Assembly: GCF_900996245.1 (NCBI RefSeq)
Contig: NZ_CAAJGK010000050.1
Location: 1-64,000, forward strand
Source: Paraburkholderia sp. BCC1886
GTDB lineage: Bacteria > Pseudomonadota > Gammaproteobacteria > Burkholderiales > Burkholderiaceae
Reading direction: 5' to 3'
Length of the DNA stretch: 64,000 nt
Shown here piece after piece: positions 51,870-60,853 of the stretch. How positions within the stretch are numbered: the stretch's first letter is position 1; every line of letters begins with the position of its first letter. The notes under the pieces were generated by a model that made no database searches, was not told the DNA's origin, and was given only the letters and a program-made list of their open reading frames with translations. The translations under genes were made by a program, and so were the position numbers.

Positions 51870-54110
51870 ATGTCGAGTCCTTCCTCTCCCGCCTCACGCC
51901 CGTCCCGGTTTGCTGCCTGGTACGCAGCCGCCGCCGACTGGGCACGTGGCGACGGCCTGACCTGGCTGTATATGTTCAAGGCGCTCGCCGCCTGCTTTCT
52001 CGCGCTCGGCATCGCGATGAAGCTCGACCTGCCGCAACCGCGCACCGCGATGACCACCGTGTTCATCGTGATGCAGCCGCAAAGCGGGATGGTGTTCGCG
52101 AAGAGCTTCTACCGTATTTGCGGCACGCTGGTCGGCCTCGTCGTGATGCTCACGCTGATCAGCCTGTTTTCCCAGCAACCGGAACTGTTCATCGTCAGCA
52201 CGGCGATCTGGGTCGGCATCTGCACGGCGGGCGCCGCGCGCAACCGCAACTTCAAGTCGTACGGTTTCGTGCTGGCGGGCTACACCGCCGCGCTGATCGG
52301 CATTCCCGCCGCGCAGCATCCCGACGGCGCGTTTCTGAGCGCACTCACGCGGGTCGCCGAGGTCGTGCTCGGCATCGTCTGTTCGGGCGCGGTCAGCGGG
52401 CTGGTGTTTCCGCGTTTCACGGGCTTGCAGATGCGCAGTACCGTGCGCGCCCGTTTCTCGGCGTTCGTCGACTACGTGTCGGCGTCGCTTGCCGGACGTA
52501 ACGATCGCGCTCAACGGGAAGCCACCAACGCGCGCTTCGTCGCGGATATCGTCGGCTTCGAAGCGGCGCGCAGCGCGGCCGTGTTCGAAGGACCGGATTC
52601 GCGGATGCGCAGCGGTCGTCTCGCCCGGCTGAACAGCGAGTTCATGACCGCATCGACCCGCTTTCACGCGCTGCACCAGTTAATGAACCGCCTGCGCGAT
52701 GCGGCAAACGCCGATGCGGCAAACGCCGACGTGCCAGGCGCCGGTGCCGCCATCGCCGTCGAAGCGCTCGAACCGTATTTCAAGGAAATCGCGCCGCTGC
52801 TTGCCAAATCCGGGGAGCCGGTGTTGAGCGCCGCCGATGCGGCCCATGCCGCCGCGCAACTCGACGCCTACAAGGCCGAGTTGCCCAAGCGGGTGCGCGC
52901 GACGCGAGCCGCGCTGGAAGTGCGGCCCGACGCGCCGCTGCTCGACTTCGACACCGGCGCGGAACTGCTGTACCGCTTCATCGACGATCTGCATGCCTAT
53001 GCGGCCACCTACGCGTCGCTCGCCGTCGATACGCACGAGCGCGAGCGCTGGCTCGAGCGCTACGAGCCGAAGACCAATCCGATTGCAGCCGGTGTCGCCG
53101 GGCTGCGCGCGACGCTGGTGATCATCGTGCTCGGCGCCTTCTGGATCGCGACGGCGTGGCCGAGCGGCGCGACGCTGACGCTGACGGCCGCGGCCGTGTG
53201 CGCGCTGGCGTCGTCCTCGCCCAATCCGAAGCGCACCGCGTTCCAGATGGCGACCGGCACCCTGGCCGCCTCGGTGATGGGCATCTTCGTGATGTACGCC
53301 GTGTATCCGCGCATCGACGGTTTCCCGCTGATGTGCGTCGCGCTCACGCCGTTCCTGCTGCTCGGCGTCTTCATGACGACCCGCCCCGCGCTGATGGGCT
53401 ACGGCCTCGGCTATTGCATCTTCTTCTGCTTTCTCGCCGGGCCGGACAACGTGATTCATTACGACCCGAGCAGCAGCATCAACGACGCGGTGGCTCTCGT
53501 CGCGGCGATGCTGGTGTCGTCGATCGCATTCGCGGTCCTGCTGCCGCCGTCCACACCGTGGCTGCGCAACCGCCTGCTCGTCGACCTGCGCCGCCAGGTC
53601 GTCCTGGCCGGCCGCGCGCGGCTGTCGAAGGTACGCGCGCGCTTTGAAAGCGGCGCGCGCGACCTGATGTTCCAGATCAACGCGCTCGCGGCCGACGAGC
53701 CCGAACTGCGGCGCGACACATTGCGCTGGCTGTTCGCGGTGCTCGAAGTGGGCAACGCGGTAATCGACCTGCGCCGCGAACTGGCCGGCTTGCCGCGCGA
53801 TTCACGCTATGCGCCGGGCGCGCCGTGGCGGGTCGAACTGCGCACGATGCGCGATGCGATCGCCGTGCTGTTCGAACGGCCGCACAGCGCTCGCTTCGAA
53901 CGCGCGATGCAGACCACCGTCGCGGCGATCGCCGCCGTCCAGCAACTGCTCGCCGGGTTCGACGCGCCGCGCGACGAGCGGCACCGGCTGCAACGCATAT
54001 TGAGTCAGTTGCATTTCATCCGTACCGCGTTGCTCGATCCGCAATCGCCGCTCGAGGCGTCGGCGGGCGCTCGTGCCGACGCGTCAGAAGGAGTTCGTCA
54101 TGCCACGTGA
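51870..54110 (+). CDS. FUSC/AaeB-type inner-membrane efflux protein
   Basis: The 746-residue protein has two FUSC-type membrane blocks: N-terminal (about 25-190, with LDLPQPRTAMTTVFIVMQPQSGMVFAKSFYRICG in two parts) and a second about 400-560 (GLRATLVIIVLGAFWIATAWPSGA, NPKRTAFQMATG). A long cytosolic part lies between. AaeB and FusC homologues expel aromatic acids such as p-hydroxybenzoate or fusaric acid. It overlaps the DUF1656 gene by 11 bp. Start: ATG 51870. Confidence 0.9.
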   Translation: MSSPSSPASRPSRFAAWYAAAADWARGDGLTWLYMFKALAACFLALGIAMKLDLPQPRTAMTTVFIVMQPQSGMVFAKSFYRICGTLVGLVVMLTLISLFSQQPELFIVSTAIWVGICTAGAARNRNFKSYGFVLAGYTAALIGIPAAQHPDGAFLSALTRVAEVVLGIVCSGAVSGLVFPRFTGLQMRSTVRARFSAFVDYVSASLAGRNDRAQREATNARFVADIVGFEAARSAAVFEGPDSRMRSGRLARLNSEFMTASTRFHALHQLMNRLRDAANADAANADVPGAGAAIAVEALEPYFKEIAPLLAKSGEPVLSAADAAHAAAQLDAYKAELPKRVRATRAALEVRPDAPLLDFDTGAELLYRFIDDLHAYAATYASLAVDTHERERWLERYEPKTNPIAAGVAGLRATLVIIVLGAFWIATAWPSGATLTLTAAAVCALASSSPNPKRTAFQMATGTLAASVMGIFVMYAVYPRIDGFPLMCVALTPFLLLGVFMTTRPALMGYGLGYCIFFCFLAGPDNVIHYDPSSSINDAVALVAAMLVSSIAFAVLLPPSTPWLRNRLLVDLRRQVVLAGRARLSKVRARFESGARDLMFQINALAADEPELRRDTLRWLFAVLEVGNAVIDLRRELAGLPRDSRYAPGAPWRVELRTMRDAIAVLFERPHSARFERAMQTTVAAIAAVQQLLAGFDAPRDERHRLQRILSQLHFIRTALLDPQSPLEASAGARADASEGVRHAT

Positions 54111-54300
54111 TATCGCCGTTTTCGACGCCTACGTGCCGGCCATCGTGCTGCTGTGCATAGCGGGCGCCGTGCTTACCTGGATGCTGGATCGCGTGATCGC
54201 CTATACGGGCCTGTATCGCGTGGTGTGGCATCCGTCCTTGTTCCGGGCCAGTTTGCTCGTGTGTGTGTGCGGCGTGCTCGGTCTCGCCGTTTATCGTTGA
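54100..54300 (+). CDS. DUF1656 (AaeX-like) small membrane protein
   Basis: A 66-residue membrane protein with two TM helices (about 10-28 and 45-63), as in AaeX. It starts at ATG 54100 after AGAAGGAG, inside the end of the FUSC gene. Found together with FUSC and HlyD genes in such operons; its role in the pump is unclear. Confidence 0.88.
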   Translation: MPRDIAVFDAYVPAIVLLCIAGAVLTWMLDRVIAYTGLYRVVWHPSLFRASLLVCVCGVLGLAVYR

Positions 54301-54313
54301 TCAGAGTCGAATC

Positions 54314-55174
54314 ATGACCATCCGAAATTTTGTGGGTTTCATTGCGACGGCCGTTATTTTCGTCGTCGCCATCCTGATTGGCCGCGTGCTGTGGGTTCAT
54401 TACATGGACGAGCCCTGGACGCGCGACGGGCGGGTGCGCGCCGAGATCGTCAACGTCGCGCCGGACGTGTCGGGCGCCGTGGTCGATCTGCCGGTGAAGG
54501 ACAACCAGCTGGTCAAGCGCGGCGATCTGCTGATGCAGATCGATCCGTCGCATTACCAGATTGCCGTCGAACAGGCGCAGGCGGCGGTGGCCGCGAGCAA
54601 GGCCGAGTTGCAGATGAAGCGCGACGACGCGCAGAGGCGCGCCGACATGGATGCGCTGGTGGTGTCCAAGGAAAGCCGTGAGAATGCGTCGCACACGGCA
54701 TCGGCCGCGGAAGCGTCGTATCAGCAGGCGCTGGCCACGCTCGATGCGGCCCGGCTGAATCTCGCCCGCACCCGCGTGGTCGCGCCGGTGGACGGCTACG
54801 TGACCAACCTGAACGTGTTCCGCGGCGACTATGCAACGGCGGGCGCCGCGAAGCTCGCGATCGTCGACAGTCACTCGTTCTGGGTGTACGGCTACTTCGA
54901 GGAAACCAAGCTGCCGCACGTGCAGGTCGGCAACAAGGCGCAAATCACGCTGATGAGCGGCGGCACGCTGCAAGGGCATGTCGAAAGCATTTCGCGCGGT
55001 ATCTACGATCGCGACAATCCCGAAAGCCGCCAGCTGATCGCGGACGTGAATCCGACCTTCAACTGGGTCAGGCTGGCGCAGCGGGTGCCGGTGCGCATCG
55101 GGATCGACAGCGTGCCGAACGGCGTCGTGCTGGCGGCCGGGATCACTTGTACGGTGGTGGTGACGCCGGGTTAA
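54314..55174 (+). CDS. HlyD-type membrane fusion protein (AaeA-like)
   Basis: The 286-residue periplasmic adaptor has an N-terminal TM anchor (about 7-28), the biotinyl-lipoyl-like half motifs VNVAPDVSGAVVDLPVKDNQLVKRGDLL and RTRVVAPVDGYVTNLNV (split by an alpha-helical hairpin) and a beta-barrel end. It joins the inner-membrane FUSC pump to the outer-membrane lipoprotein channel encoded first in the operon. It begins 13 bp after the DUF1656 stop; no strong ribosome site is seen. It closes the operon. Confidence 0.91.
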   Translation: MTIRNFVGFIATAVIFVVAILIGRVLWVHYMDEPWTRDGRVRAEIVNVAPDVSGAVVDLPVKDNQLVKRGDLLMQIDPSHYQIAVEQAQAAVAASKAELQMKRDDAQRRADMDALVVSKESRENASHTASAAEASYQQALATLDAARLNLARTRVVAPVDGYVTNLNVFRGDYATAGAAKLAIVDSHSFWVYGYFEETKLPHVQVGNKAQITLMSGGTLQGHVESISRGIYDRDNPESRQLIADVNPTFNWVRLAQRVPVRIGIDSVPNGVVLAAGITCTVVVTPG

Positions 55175-55184
55175 AGAAGTTTCC

Positions 55185-55218
55185 GGACGAGGCGGCGGCT
55201 TATGCGGCCGCCTCGTCC
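55185..55218. terminator. Hairpin between the convergent efflux operon and chemoreceptor gene
   Basis: GGACGAGGCGGC pairs with GCCGCCTCGTCC (12 bp, 10-nt loop) in the 61-bp space between the two convergent genes. There is no T-run on either side, so it could be a two-way terminator of the weaker kind. Confidence 0.5.
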
Positions 55219-55235
55219 AGCATCGCCGGCGTCGA

Positions 55236-56909
55236 TCAAAGCCGGAACTTGCCCACCATCTGCTTCAAGCCGCGCGCCTGATCGTCCAGCGATTTCGCCG
55301 CCGCGCTCGCCTGCTCCACCAGCGCGGCATTCTGTTGCGTGCCCGAATCCATCTGCGTCACCGCGACGTTGATCTCTTCGATCCCGGCGCTCTGCTCGGA
55401 CGACGCCGCGGAGATTTCGCCCATGATATCGGTCACGCGCTTCACGGCCTTCACGACTTCGTCCATGGTCTGGCCCGCGTCCTGAGCGAGCGTCGAACCG
55501 TTGCCCACCCGCTGCACCGAGGCGCTGATCAATGCCTTGATCTCCTTGGCCGCCGCCGCGCTGCGCTGCGCGAGATTGCGCACTTCGGCCGCTACCACCG
55601 AAAAGCCACGCCCCTCTTCGCCGGCTCGCGCGGCTTCCACCGCGGCGTTCAACGCGAGAATGTTGGTCTGGAACGCAATGCCTTCGATCACGCCGATGAT
55701 GTCGCCGATGCTGCGCGCACTGTCGTTGATCTCGTTCATCGTCGCCACCACCCGGCCGACCACTTCGCCGCCCTTCTCCGCGATGTCCGACGCGTTATGC
55801 GCGAGCGAACTCGCCTGCTTCGCGTTGTCGGCGTTCTGCCGCACCGTCGAGGTCAACTGCTCCATGCTGCTGGCGGTACGCTCGAGCGCCATTGCCTGCT
55901 GCTCGGTGCGATGCGACAGATCCAGGTTGCCCATCGAGATCTGACTCGACGCGGTGGCAATGGCATCCGCGCTAGACGCGATATCGGCGACGGTCGTCGC
56001 CAGTCCGCTCTGCATGTCGTGCAGTGCGAACAGCATGCTCGACTTGTCCTTGCGACCAAGCGAGATGCGGCTCGACAGATCGCCCGCCGCGATCCGGCTG
56101 GCGATCTCCTTCGCGTACGCCGGTTCGCCGCCGAGCTGGCCGGCGAGCCGCCGCACCACCCATTCGCCGATGCCGAAGGCCAGCACGATCAGGCCGACCG
56201 TCATCACGGCGATCATCACGAACGACGCGTGAAAAACGAACGCGGCTGCTTCGATCGTCGCCTTCGCAGCACTCCCGCGCTGCGTGACGAGTTCGTCGAC
56301 GAGCGTTTCTAGCTTGCCCGTTTCGACCAGCAACGAGATGTCCTGCGTGCCGACCTGCCAGTTCATCTGCGTGAGATCGAGCGGCTGCGCTTTGACGAGC
56401 GTCACGAAATCGCGCAGATGTCCGCTCCAGACGCCGACGCCGGCGTCGAAGCGCTTTTGCTGGGCTACCGCTTTGGCGTCCGTGGCATCGACGTATCGAC
56501 GCAGTGTGGCCAGCGACGTGTCCAGCCCCTTGAGATCGCGGTCGATATCGGCGCCGAGATCGTCACGCTCCTTCGCGGTGGTCGCGGTGAGCAGCATCTT
56601 CTGGCCGCGGCTCGCGCGCAGCATGTAGCCGCGCGCTTCTTCCGCGGCCCGGCTGGCCACGTAGCCCTGGTCGTAAATGGATTGTGCGGAGGTATGCAGA
56701 CGGCTGATCTGGGTCAGCGCGAATACGCCGATCAGGAGCGAGCCGATCAGCAGAACGGCAAACGCGAGACGCAGTGTGGCTTTGACCGACAGGCGCCCGA
56801 GGCTCCCGGCCCGGGCCTCGCCCGACGCTGACGACGACGGCAAGCCGGTCGCGCCTTCTTGCGGCACGAACGCCGCGTCGATAGGTCCGGCTGCGGATAC
56901 TGCTTTCAT
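55236..56909 (-). CDS. Methyl-accepting chemotaxis protein
   Basis: The 557-residue receptor has TM1 (about 42-65), a periplasmic helical ligand domain (65-225), TM2 (about 228-250), a HAMP domain, and a cytosolic signalling domain with the hairpin tip AFQTNILALNAAVEAARAGEEGRGF. The methylation helices are on both sides. There is no NWETF-like pentapeptide at the end (it ends GKFRL), so it needs other receptors or enzymes for CheR/CheB docking. An N-terminal segment of about 40 residues precedes TM1. It stands alone with a possible sigma-28 promoter. Confidence 0.94.
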   Translation of the reverse strand: MKAVSAAGPIDAAFVPQEGATGLPSSSASGEARAGSLGRLSVKATLRLAFAVLLIGSLLIGVFALTQISRLHTSAQSIYDQGYVASRAAEEARGYMLRASRGQKMLLTATTAKERDDLGADIDRDLKGLDTSLATLRRYVDATDAKAVAQQKRFDAGVGVWSGHLRDFVTLVKAQPLDLTQMNWQVGTQDISLLVETGKLETLVDELVTQRGSAAKATIEAAAFVFHASFVMIAVMTVGLIVLAFGIGEWVVRRLAGQLGGEPAYAKEIASRIAAGDLSSRISLGRKDKSSMLFALHDMQSGLATTVADIASSADAIATASSQISMGNLDLSHRTEQQAMALERTASSMEQLTSTVRQNADNAKQASSLAHNASDIAEKGGEVVGRVVATMNEINDSARSIGDIIGVIEGIAFQTNILALNAAVEAARAGEEGRGFSVVAAEVRNLAQRSAAAAKEIKALISASVQRVGNGSTLAQDAGQTMDEVVKAVKRVTDIMGEISAASSEQSAGIEEINVAVTQMDSGTQQNAALVEQASAAAKSLDDQARGLKQMVGKFRL

Positions 56910-57372
56910 TGGTCATGTCCCCACAAGTAGAGCCGCCGGAATCGGTTACCGGCATGCTGGCTATCACTCCGGGTCTACGGCAACGGCATCTGCAATCTTT
57001 AGGGTTTTGCACGATCCTCGCGTCGGCCTGCCGCCCGGTTGCGGGCGCGCGGCCTCGTAAGCCACGCACCCGCGCCGGCTTTATACCCAGCCAAAATTCG
57101 CACGATGCGTTTTCGTGTTTCGTGAGACACCCGATTAGCGGTGTCCGATTCGCGACAAAACTTGTCCTTACAATTCGCTCAAGCCACATTAAACTTCGAA
57201 ACCTAGCGGATGACGCCCGATTCGCGTCGATATGTCGCAGCCCGCGCAAACCAGGCGGACGAGCGGCGAGGCGAACGGGTCAACAGGAGACAAGCCATCG
57301 GGCCACCCGCCCAGCAGTCGTGAGACCGACAGCCGCACCGATTCCCCACTTCACTTTTTCCTCATCTAGCGT
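56910..57372. other. 463-bp non-coding divergent region
   Basis: It lies between the chemoreceptor gene start and the divergent MFS transporter start. It includes the candidate sigma-28 site (56974-57001). The remaining 370 bp are less GC-rich, for example 57100-57220, fit for promoters. No credible frame or RNA gene is seen. Confidence 0.55.
56974..57001 (-). promoter_or_regulatory. Candidate sigma-28 (FliA) promoter for the chemoreceptor gene
   Basis: On the minus strand TAAAGATT-N12-GCCGTAGA resembles the flagellar consensus TAAAGTTT-N11-GCCGATAA (7 of 8 and 5-6 of 8 matches, spacer one longer). It lies about 65 bp before the ATG of the chemoreceptor gene. Confidence 0.45.
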
Positions 57373-58608
57373 ATGGAAACGAGCCTCGATAAAAGCGCCC
57401 TTGCCGGCGCGCCAGTGGCCAAGCCGGCTACCGCGGTCCAGCGCACGGTCTACTCCGTGCTCGGCGCCATCAGCTTTTCGCACCTGCTCAACGACATGAT
57501 CCAGTCGTTGATCCTCGCCATCTATCCGATGTTCAAAGCGAATTTTTCGCTGTCGTTCGGGCAGATCGGTCTGATCACCCTGACCTATCAGATCACCGCT
57601 TCGCTGCTGCAACCGCTGGTCGGCAGCTATACCGACAAGCATCCGAAACCGTATTCGCTGCCCGTCGGCATGGGGTTCACGCTGTGCGGTCTGCTGCTGA
57701 TGTCCGTCGCGCCGAGCTTCGGGGTGCTGCTGATCGCCGCGGCGCTGGTCGGTTGCGGCTCGTCGGTGTTCCACCCGGAATCGTCGCGGGTCGCGCGCAT
57801 GGCCTCGGGCGGCCGTCACGGTCTCGCGCAGTCGCTGTTCCAGGTCGGCGGCAACGCGGGTTCCTCGCTCGGGCCGTTGCTGGCCGCGCTCATCGTGATT
57901 CCGCACGGTCAGCACAGCATTGCGTGGTTCTCGGTGGCCGCGCTCGTCGCGATCGTCGTGCTGACGCAGATCGGCCGCTGGTACAAGGCGCATCCGCTGG
58001 TCAAGAAGGCCCGCGCCCAGTCGGGTCACGCGACGTTGACGCGCAACCAGGTGTTCTTCGCGATGAGCGTGCTGATGCTGCTGGTGTTCTCCAAGTACTT
58101 CTACCTCGCCAGCATCAACAGCTATTTCACGTTTTATCTGATCGATAAATTCCATCTGCCGGTGCAGACGGCGCAGGTTCACCTGTTCGTGTTCCTCGCG
58201 GCGGTGGCGGCGGGCACGGTGATCGGCGGTCCGATCGGCGACCGGATTGGCCGCAAGTACGTGATCTGGGTGTCGATTCTCGGCGTGGCGCCGTTCACGC
58301 TGCTGCTGCCGTACGCGAACCTGTTCTGGACCAGCGTGCTGACCGTGGTGATCGGCGTGGTGCTGGCGTCGGCTTTCTCGGCCATCCTCGTCTACGCGCA
58401 GGAACTGATTCCCGGCAAGGTCGGCATGGTCGCGGGTCTGTTCTTCGGGCTGGCGTTCGGCATGGGCGGGATCGGCGCGGCAGTGCTGGGGCATCTGGCC
58501 GACACCACGAGCATTGCTTATGTGTACAAGATCTGCTCGTTCCTGCCGCTGCTGGGCGTGCTGACGGTGTTTCTCCCGGACGTGGAAGGCAAGCACGCGA
58601 AGGCCTGA
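57373..58608 (+). CDS. MFS transporter, fosmidomycin resistance protein (Fsr) type
   Basis: A 411-residue transporter with 12 TM segments. FSHLLNDMIQSLILAIYPMFK near residue 35 and FHPESSRVARMASGGRHGLAQSLFQVGGNAG (split) are hallmarks of the Fsr-type MFS group, which expels fosmidomycin and perhaps other small acids. The start ATG lacks a clear ribosome site. It stands alone and is followed by an intrinsic terminator. Confidence 0.9.
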   Translation: METSLDKSALAGAPVAKPATAVQRTVYSVLGAISFSHLLNDMIQSLILAIYPMFKANFSLSFGQIGLITLTYQITASLLQPLVGSYTDKHPKPYSLPVGMGFTLCGLLLMSVAPSFGVLLIAAALVGCGSSVFHPESSRVARMASGGRHGLAQSLFQVGGNAGSSLGPLLAALIVIPHGQHSIAWFSVAALVAIVVLTQIGRWYKAHPLVKKARAQSGHATLTRNQVFFAMSVLMLLVFSKYFYLASINSYFTFYLIDKFHLPVQTAQVHLFVFLAAVAAGTVIGGPIGDRIGRKYVIWVSILGVAPFTLLLPYANLFWTSVLTVVIGVVLASAFSAILVYAQELIPGKVGMVAGLFFGLAFGMGGIGAAVLGHLADTTSIAYVYKICSFLPLLGVLTVFLPDVEGKHAKA

Positions 58609-58633
58609 CCGGTCGGCTGAGGGTTGCATCGGG

Positions 58634-58657
58634 AAAAAGGCGCTGCGGCGCCTTTTT
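58634..58657 (+). terminator. Intrinsic terminator after the Fsr-type transporter gene
   Basis: AAAAAGGCGC pairs with GCGCCTTTTT (10 bp, 4-nt loop), then CTTTT. It lies 26 bp after the transporter stop. Confidence 0.88.
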
Positions 58658-58857
58658 CTTTTGCGCGGCGACGGGGCCCGGCGGAATCCGGCAGACGCAG
58701 CGGGCGCGGCGGGTTTGCCGCTCATGGACAACCCGCGTTGTCCGCGATGGCGGGCGTGCTCTATGCTTGTGCCGACGTACGCCTTGCCGCAGCGCGCCCG
58801 ACGACCGGCACGCTCCATCCCGCCCGCCGCCCCAACGCAGCAGAAGGATCGCCGCAG

Positions 58858-60846
58858 ATGACCACCTACCGCGCTTTCCACCGCCGTTCGATCGAGAACC
58901 CCGAGGACTTCTGGCGCGAGCAGGCACGGCGCATTCACTGGCATACGCCGTTCACCCAGGTGCTCGACCGCTCGAACCCGCCGTTTGCGCGCTGGTTCGT
59001 CGGCGGTCGCACGAACCTGTGTCACAACGCGGTGGACCGGCATCTTGCCGAGCGTGCGCAACAGAACGCGCTGGTGTACGTGTCGACGGAAACCGGCATC
59101 GAGCGTCGTTACACCTACGCCGAGCTATATGCCGAGATCAACCGGATGGCGGCGGTCATGCGCTCGCTGGGCGTGAGACGCGGCGACGTGGTGCTGCTCT
59201 ATCTGCCGATGATCCCCGAAGCCCTGTTCGCGATGCTCGCCTGCGCGCGGCTCGGCGCGATTCATTCGGTCGTGTTCGGCGGCTTCGCGGCGCCGAACCT
59301 CGCCGCGCGGATCGACGACGCCAGGCCCGCGCTGATCGTCACCGCCGACGCCGGCGCGCGCGGCGGCAAGGTGATCGACTACACGCCGCTGGTGGACGAA
59401 GCGCTGGCGCGCGCGGAACACAAGACTGCGCGCGTGCTGCTAATCGACCGCCAGCTTGCGCCCGAGCGGCTGAACGCTAGCTATCTGGTCGATTACGAGC
59501 CGCTGCGCGAACAGTTTTTCGATGTACACGTGCCGTGCGAATGGCTCGAGTCGAACGAGCCTTCGTACGTGCTGTACACATCCGGCACCACCGGCAAACC
59601 GAAGGGCGTGCAGCGCGACGTCGGCGGCTATGCGGTGGCGCTGGCGGCGTCGATGGAACATATTTTTCAGGGCAAGCCCGGCGACACGATGTTCACCGCG
59701 TCGGACGTGGGCTGGGTGGTCGGCCATAGCTATATCGTCTACGCGCCGCTGCTCGCGGGACTCACCACCGTCATGTACGAAGGCACGCCGATCCGTCCGG
59801 ACGGCGGCATCTGGTGGCGCCTCGTCGAGCAGCACCGGATCAACCTGATGTTCACCGCGCCGACCGCCTTGCGCGTGCTGAAGAAGCAGGACCCGAAGTT
59901 GATGAAGCAGGCGGATCTGTCGAGCCTGCGCACGCTATTCCTCGCCGGCGAACCGCTCGACGAGCCGACCGCCGCGTGGATTGCCGACGCGCTCGGCAAG
60001 CCGGTCATCGACAACTACTGGCAGACCGAAACCGGCTGGCCGATGCTGGCGATTCCGCGCGGCGTGGAAGCGTTGCCGACCCGGCTTGGCTCGCCCGGCG
60101 TGCCGTCGGCCGGTTTCAACCTCAGCCTGCGCAACGAGACGACCGGCGAGCCCTGTCCGCCCGGCGAGAAAGGCGTGCTGACGCTGGCCTATCCGTTGCC
60201 GCCGGGGTGTATGACGACCGTCTGGGGCGACGACCCGCGCTTCATCAGCACCTACTGGTCGAGCATTCCGCATCAGCAGCTGTACTCGACCTTCGACTGG
60301 GGCATTCAGGACGAAGACGGTTACGTGACGATCCTCGGGCGCACCGACGACGTGATCAACGTGGCCGGTCACCGGCTCGGCACGCGCGAAATCGAGGAGG
60401 CGTTGTCGAGCCATGCGGCGGTCGCCGAAGTGGCCGTGGTCGGCGTAACCGATGCGTTGAAGGGTCAGGCGGCGATGGCCTTCGTGGTGTTGCGCGACGG
60501 GCCGGCCTATGCGAAGGACAAGGCCCGCGCGAAGCTGGAAGTCGAGTTGCTGGCGACGGTGGATCGTCAGCTCGGTGCGATTGCGCGGCCGGCGCGGGTG
60601 CACGTGGTGTCGATGTTGCCCAAGACGCGCTCCGGCAAGCTGTTGCGCCGCGCGATCGCCGCGCTGGCGGAAGGTCGCGAACCGGGCGATTTGCCGACTA
60701 TCGAAGATCCCTCGGCGTTGCAGCAGGTGCGCGAAGCGTTGCAGGAGCCGCATGAGGGCACGGCGAAGGAAACGGTGAAAGAAGTGCGGAAAGAAGCCGT
60801 GAAAGAAGCCGCAAAAGAAGCCGCGAAGGCCCGCAAGAAGAAGTAG
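58858..60846 (+). CDS. prpE: Propionyl-CoA synthetase PrpE
   Basis: The 662-residue AMP-forming ligase makes propionyl-CoA, the entry into the methylcitrate cycle. The N-terminal ACAS segment (ENPEDFWREQARRIHWHTPF) and WFVGGRTNLCHNAVDRH are PrpE-like. YTSGTTGKPKG is near residue 240, YWQTETGWP in the middle, and the catalytic lysine in PKTRSGKLLRR near residue 600. The last 35 residues form a KEAVKEAAKEAAKARKKK-type tail. The rest of the prp cluster is not in view. Start: ATG 58858 with AGAAGGA 8-9 nt upstream. Confidence 0.92.
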   Translation: MTTYRAFHRRSIENPEDFWREQARRIHWHTPFTQVLDRSNPPFARWFVGGRTNLCHNAVDRHLAERAQQNALVYVSTETGIERRYTYAELYAEINRMAAVMRSLGVRRGDVVLLYLPMIPEALFAMLACARLGAIHSVVFGGFAAPNLAARIDDARPALIVTADAGARGGKVIDYTPLVDEALARAEHKTARVLLIDRQLAPERLNASYLVDYEPLREQFFDVHVPCEWLESNEPSYVLYTSGTTGKPKGVQRDVGGYAVALAASMEHIFQGKPGDTMFTASDVGWVVGHSYIVYAPLLAGLTTVMYEGTPIRPDGGIWWRLVEQHRINLMFTAPTALRVLKKQDPKLMKQADLSSLRTLFLAGEPLDEPTAAWIADALGKPVIDNYWQTETGWPMLAIPRGVEALPTRLGSPGVPSAGFNLSLRNETTGEPCPPGEKGVLTLAYPLPPGCMTTVWGDDPRFISTYWSSIPHQQLYSTFDWGIQDEDGYVTILGRTDDVINVAGHRLGTREIEEALSSHAAVAEVAVVGVTDALKGQAAMAFVVLRDGPAYAKDKARAKLEVELLATVDRQLGAIARPARVHVVSMLPKTRSGKLLRRAIAALAEGREPGDLPTIEDPSALQQVREALQEPHEGTAKETVKEVRKEAVKEAAKEAAKARKKK

Positions 60847-60853
60847 CAACGGC

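Noticed and set aside
57280..59061. 593-codon minus-strand frame across the Fsr-type transporter and upstream gap
   Set aside because: Arg/His/Gln-rich shadow translation spanning a terminator and non-coding DNA; the plus-strand MFS gene is clear.
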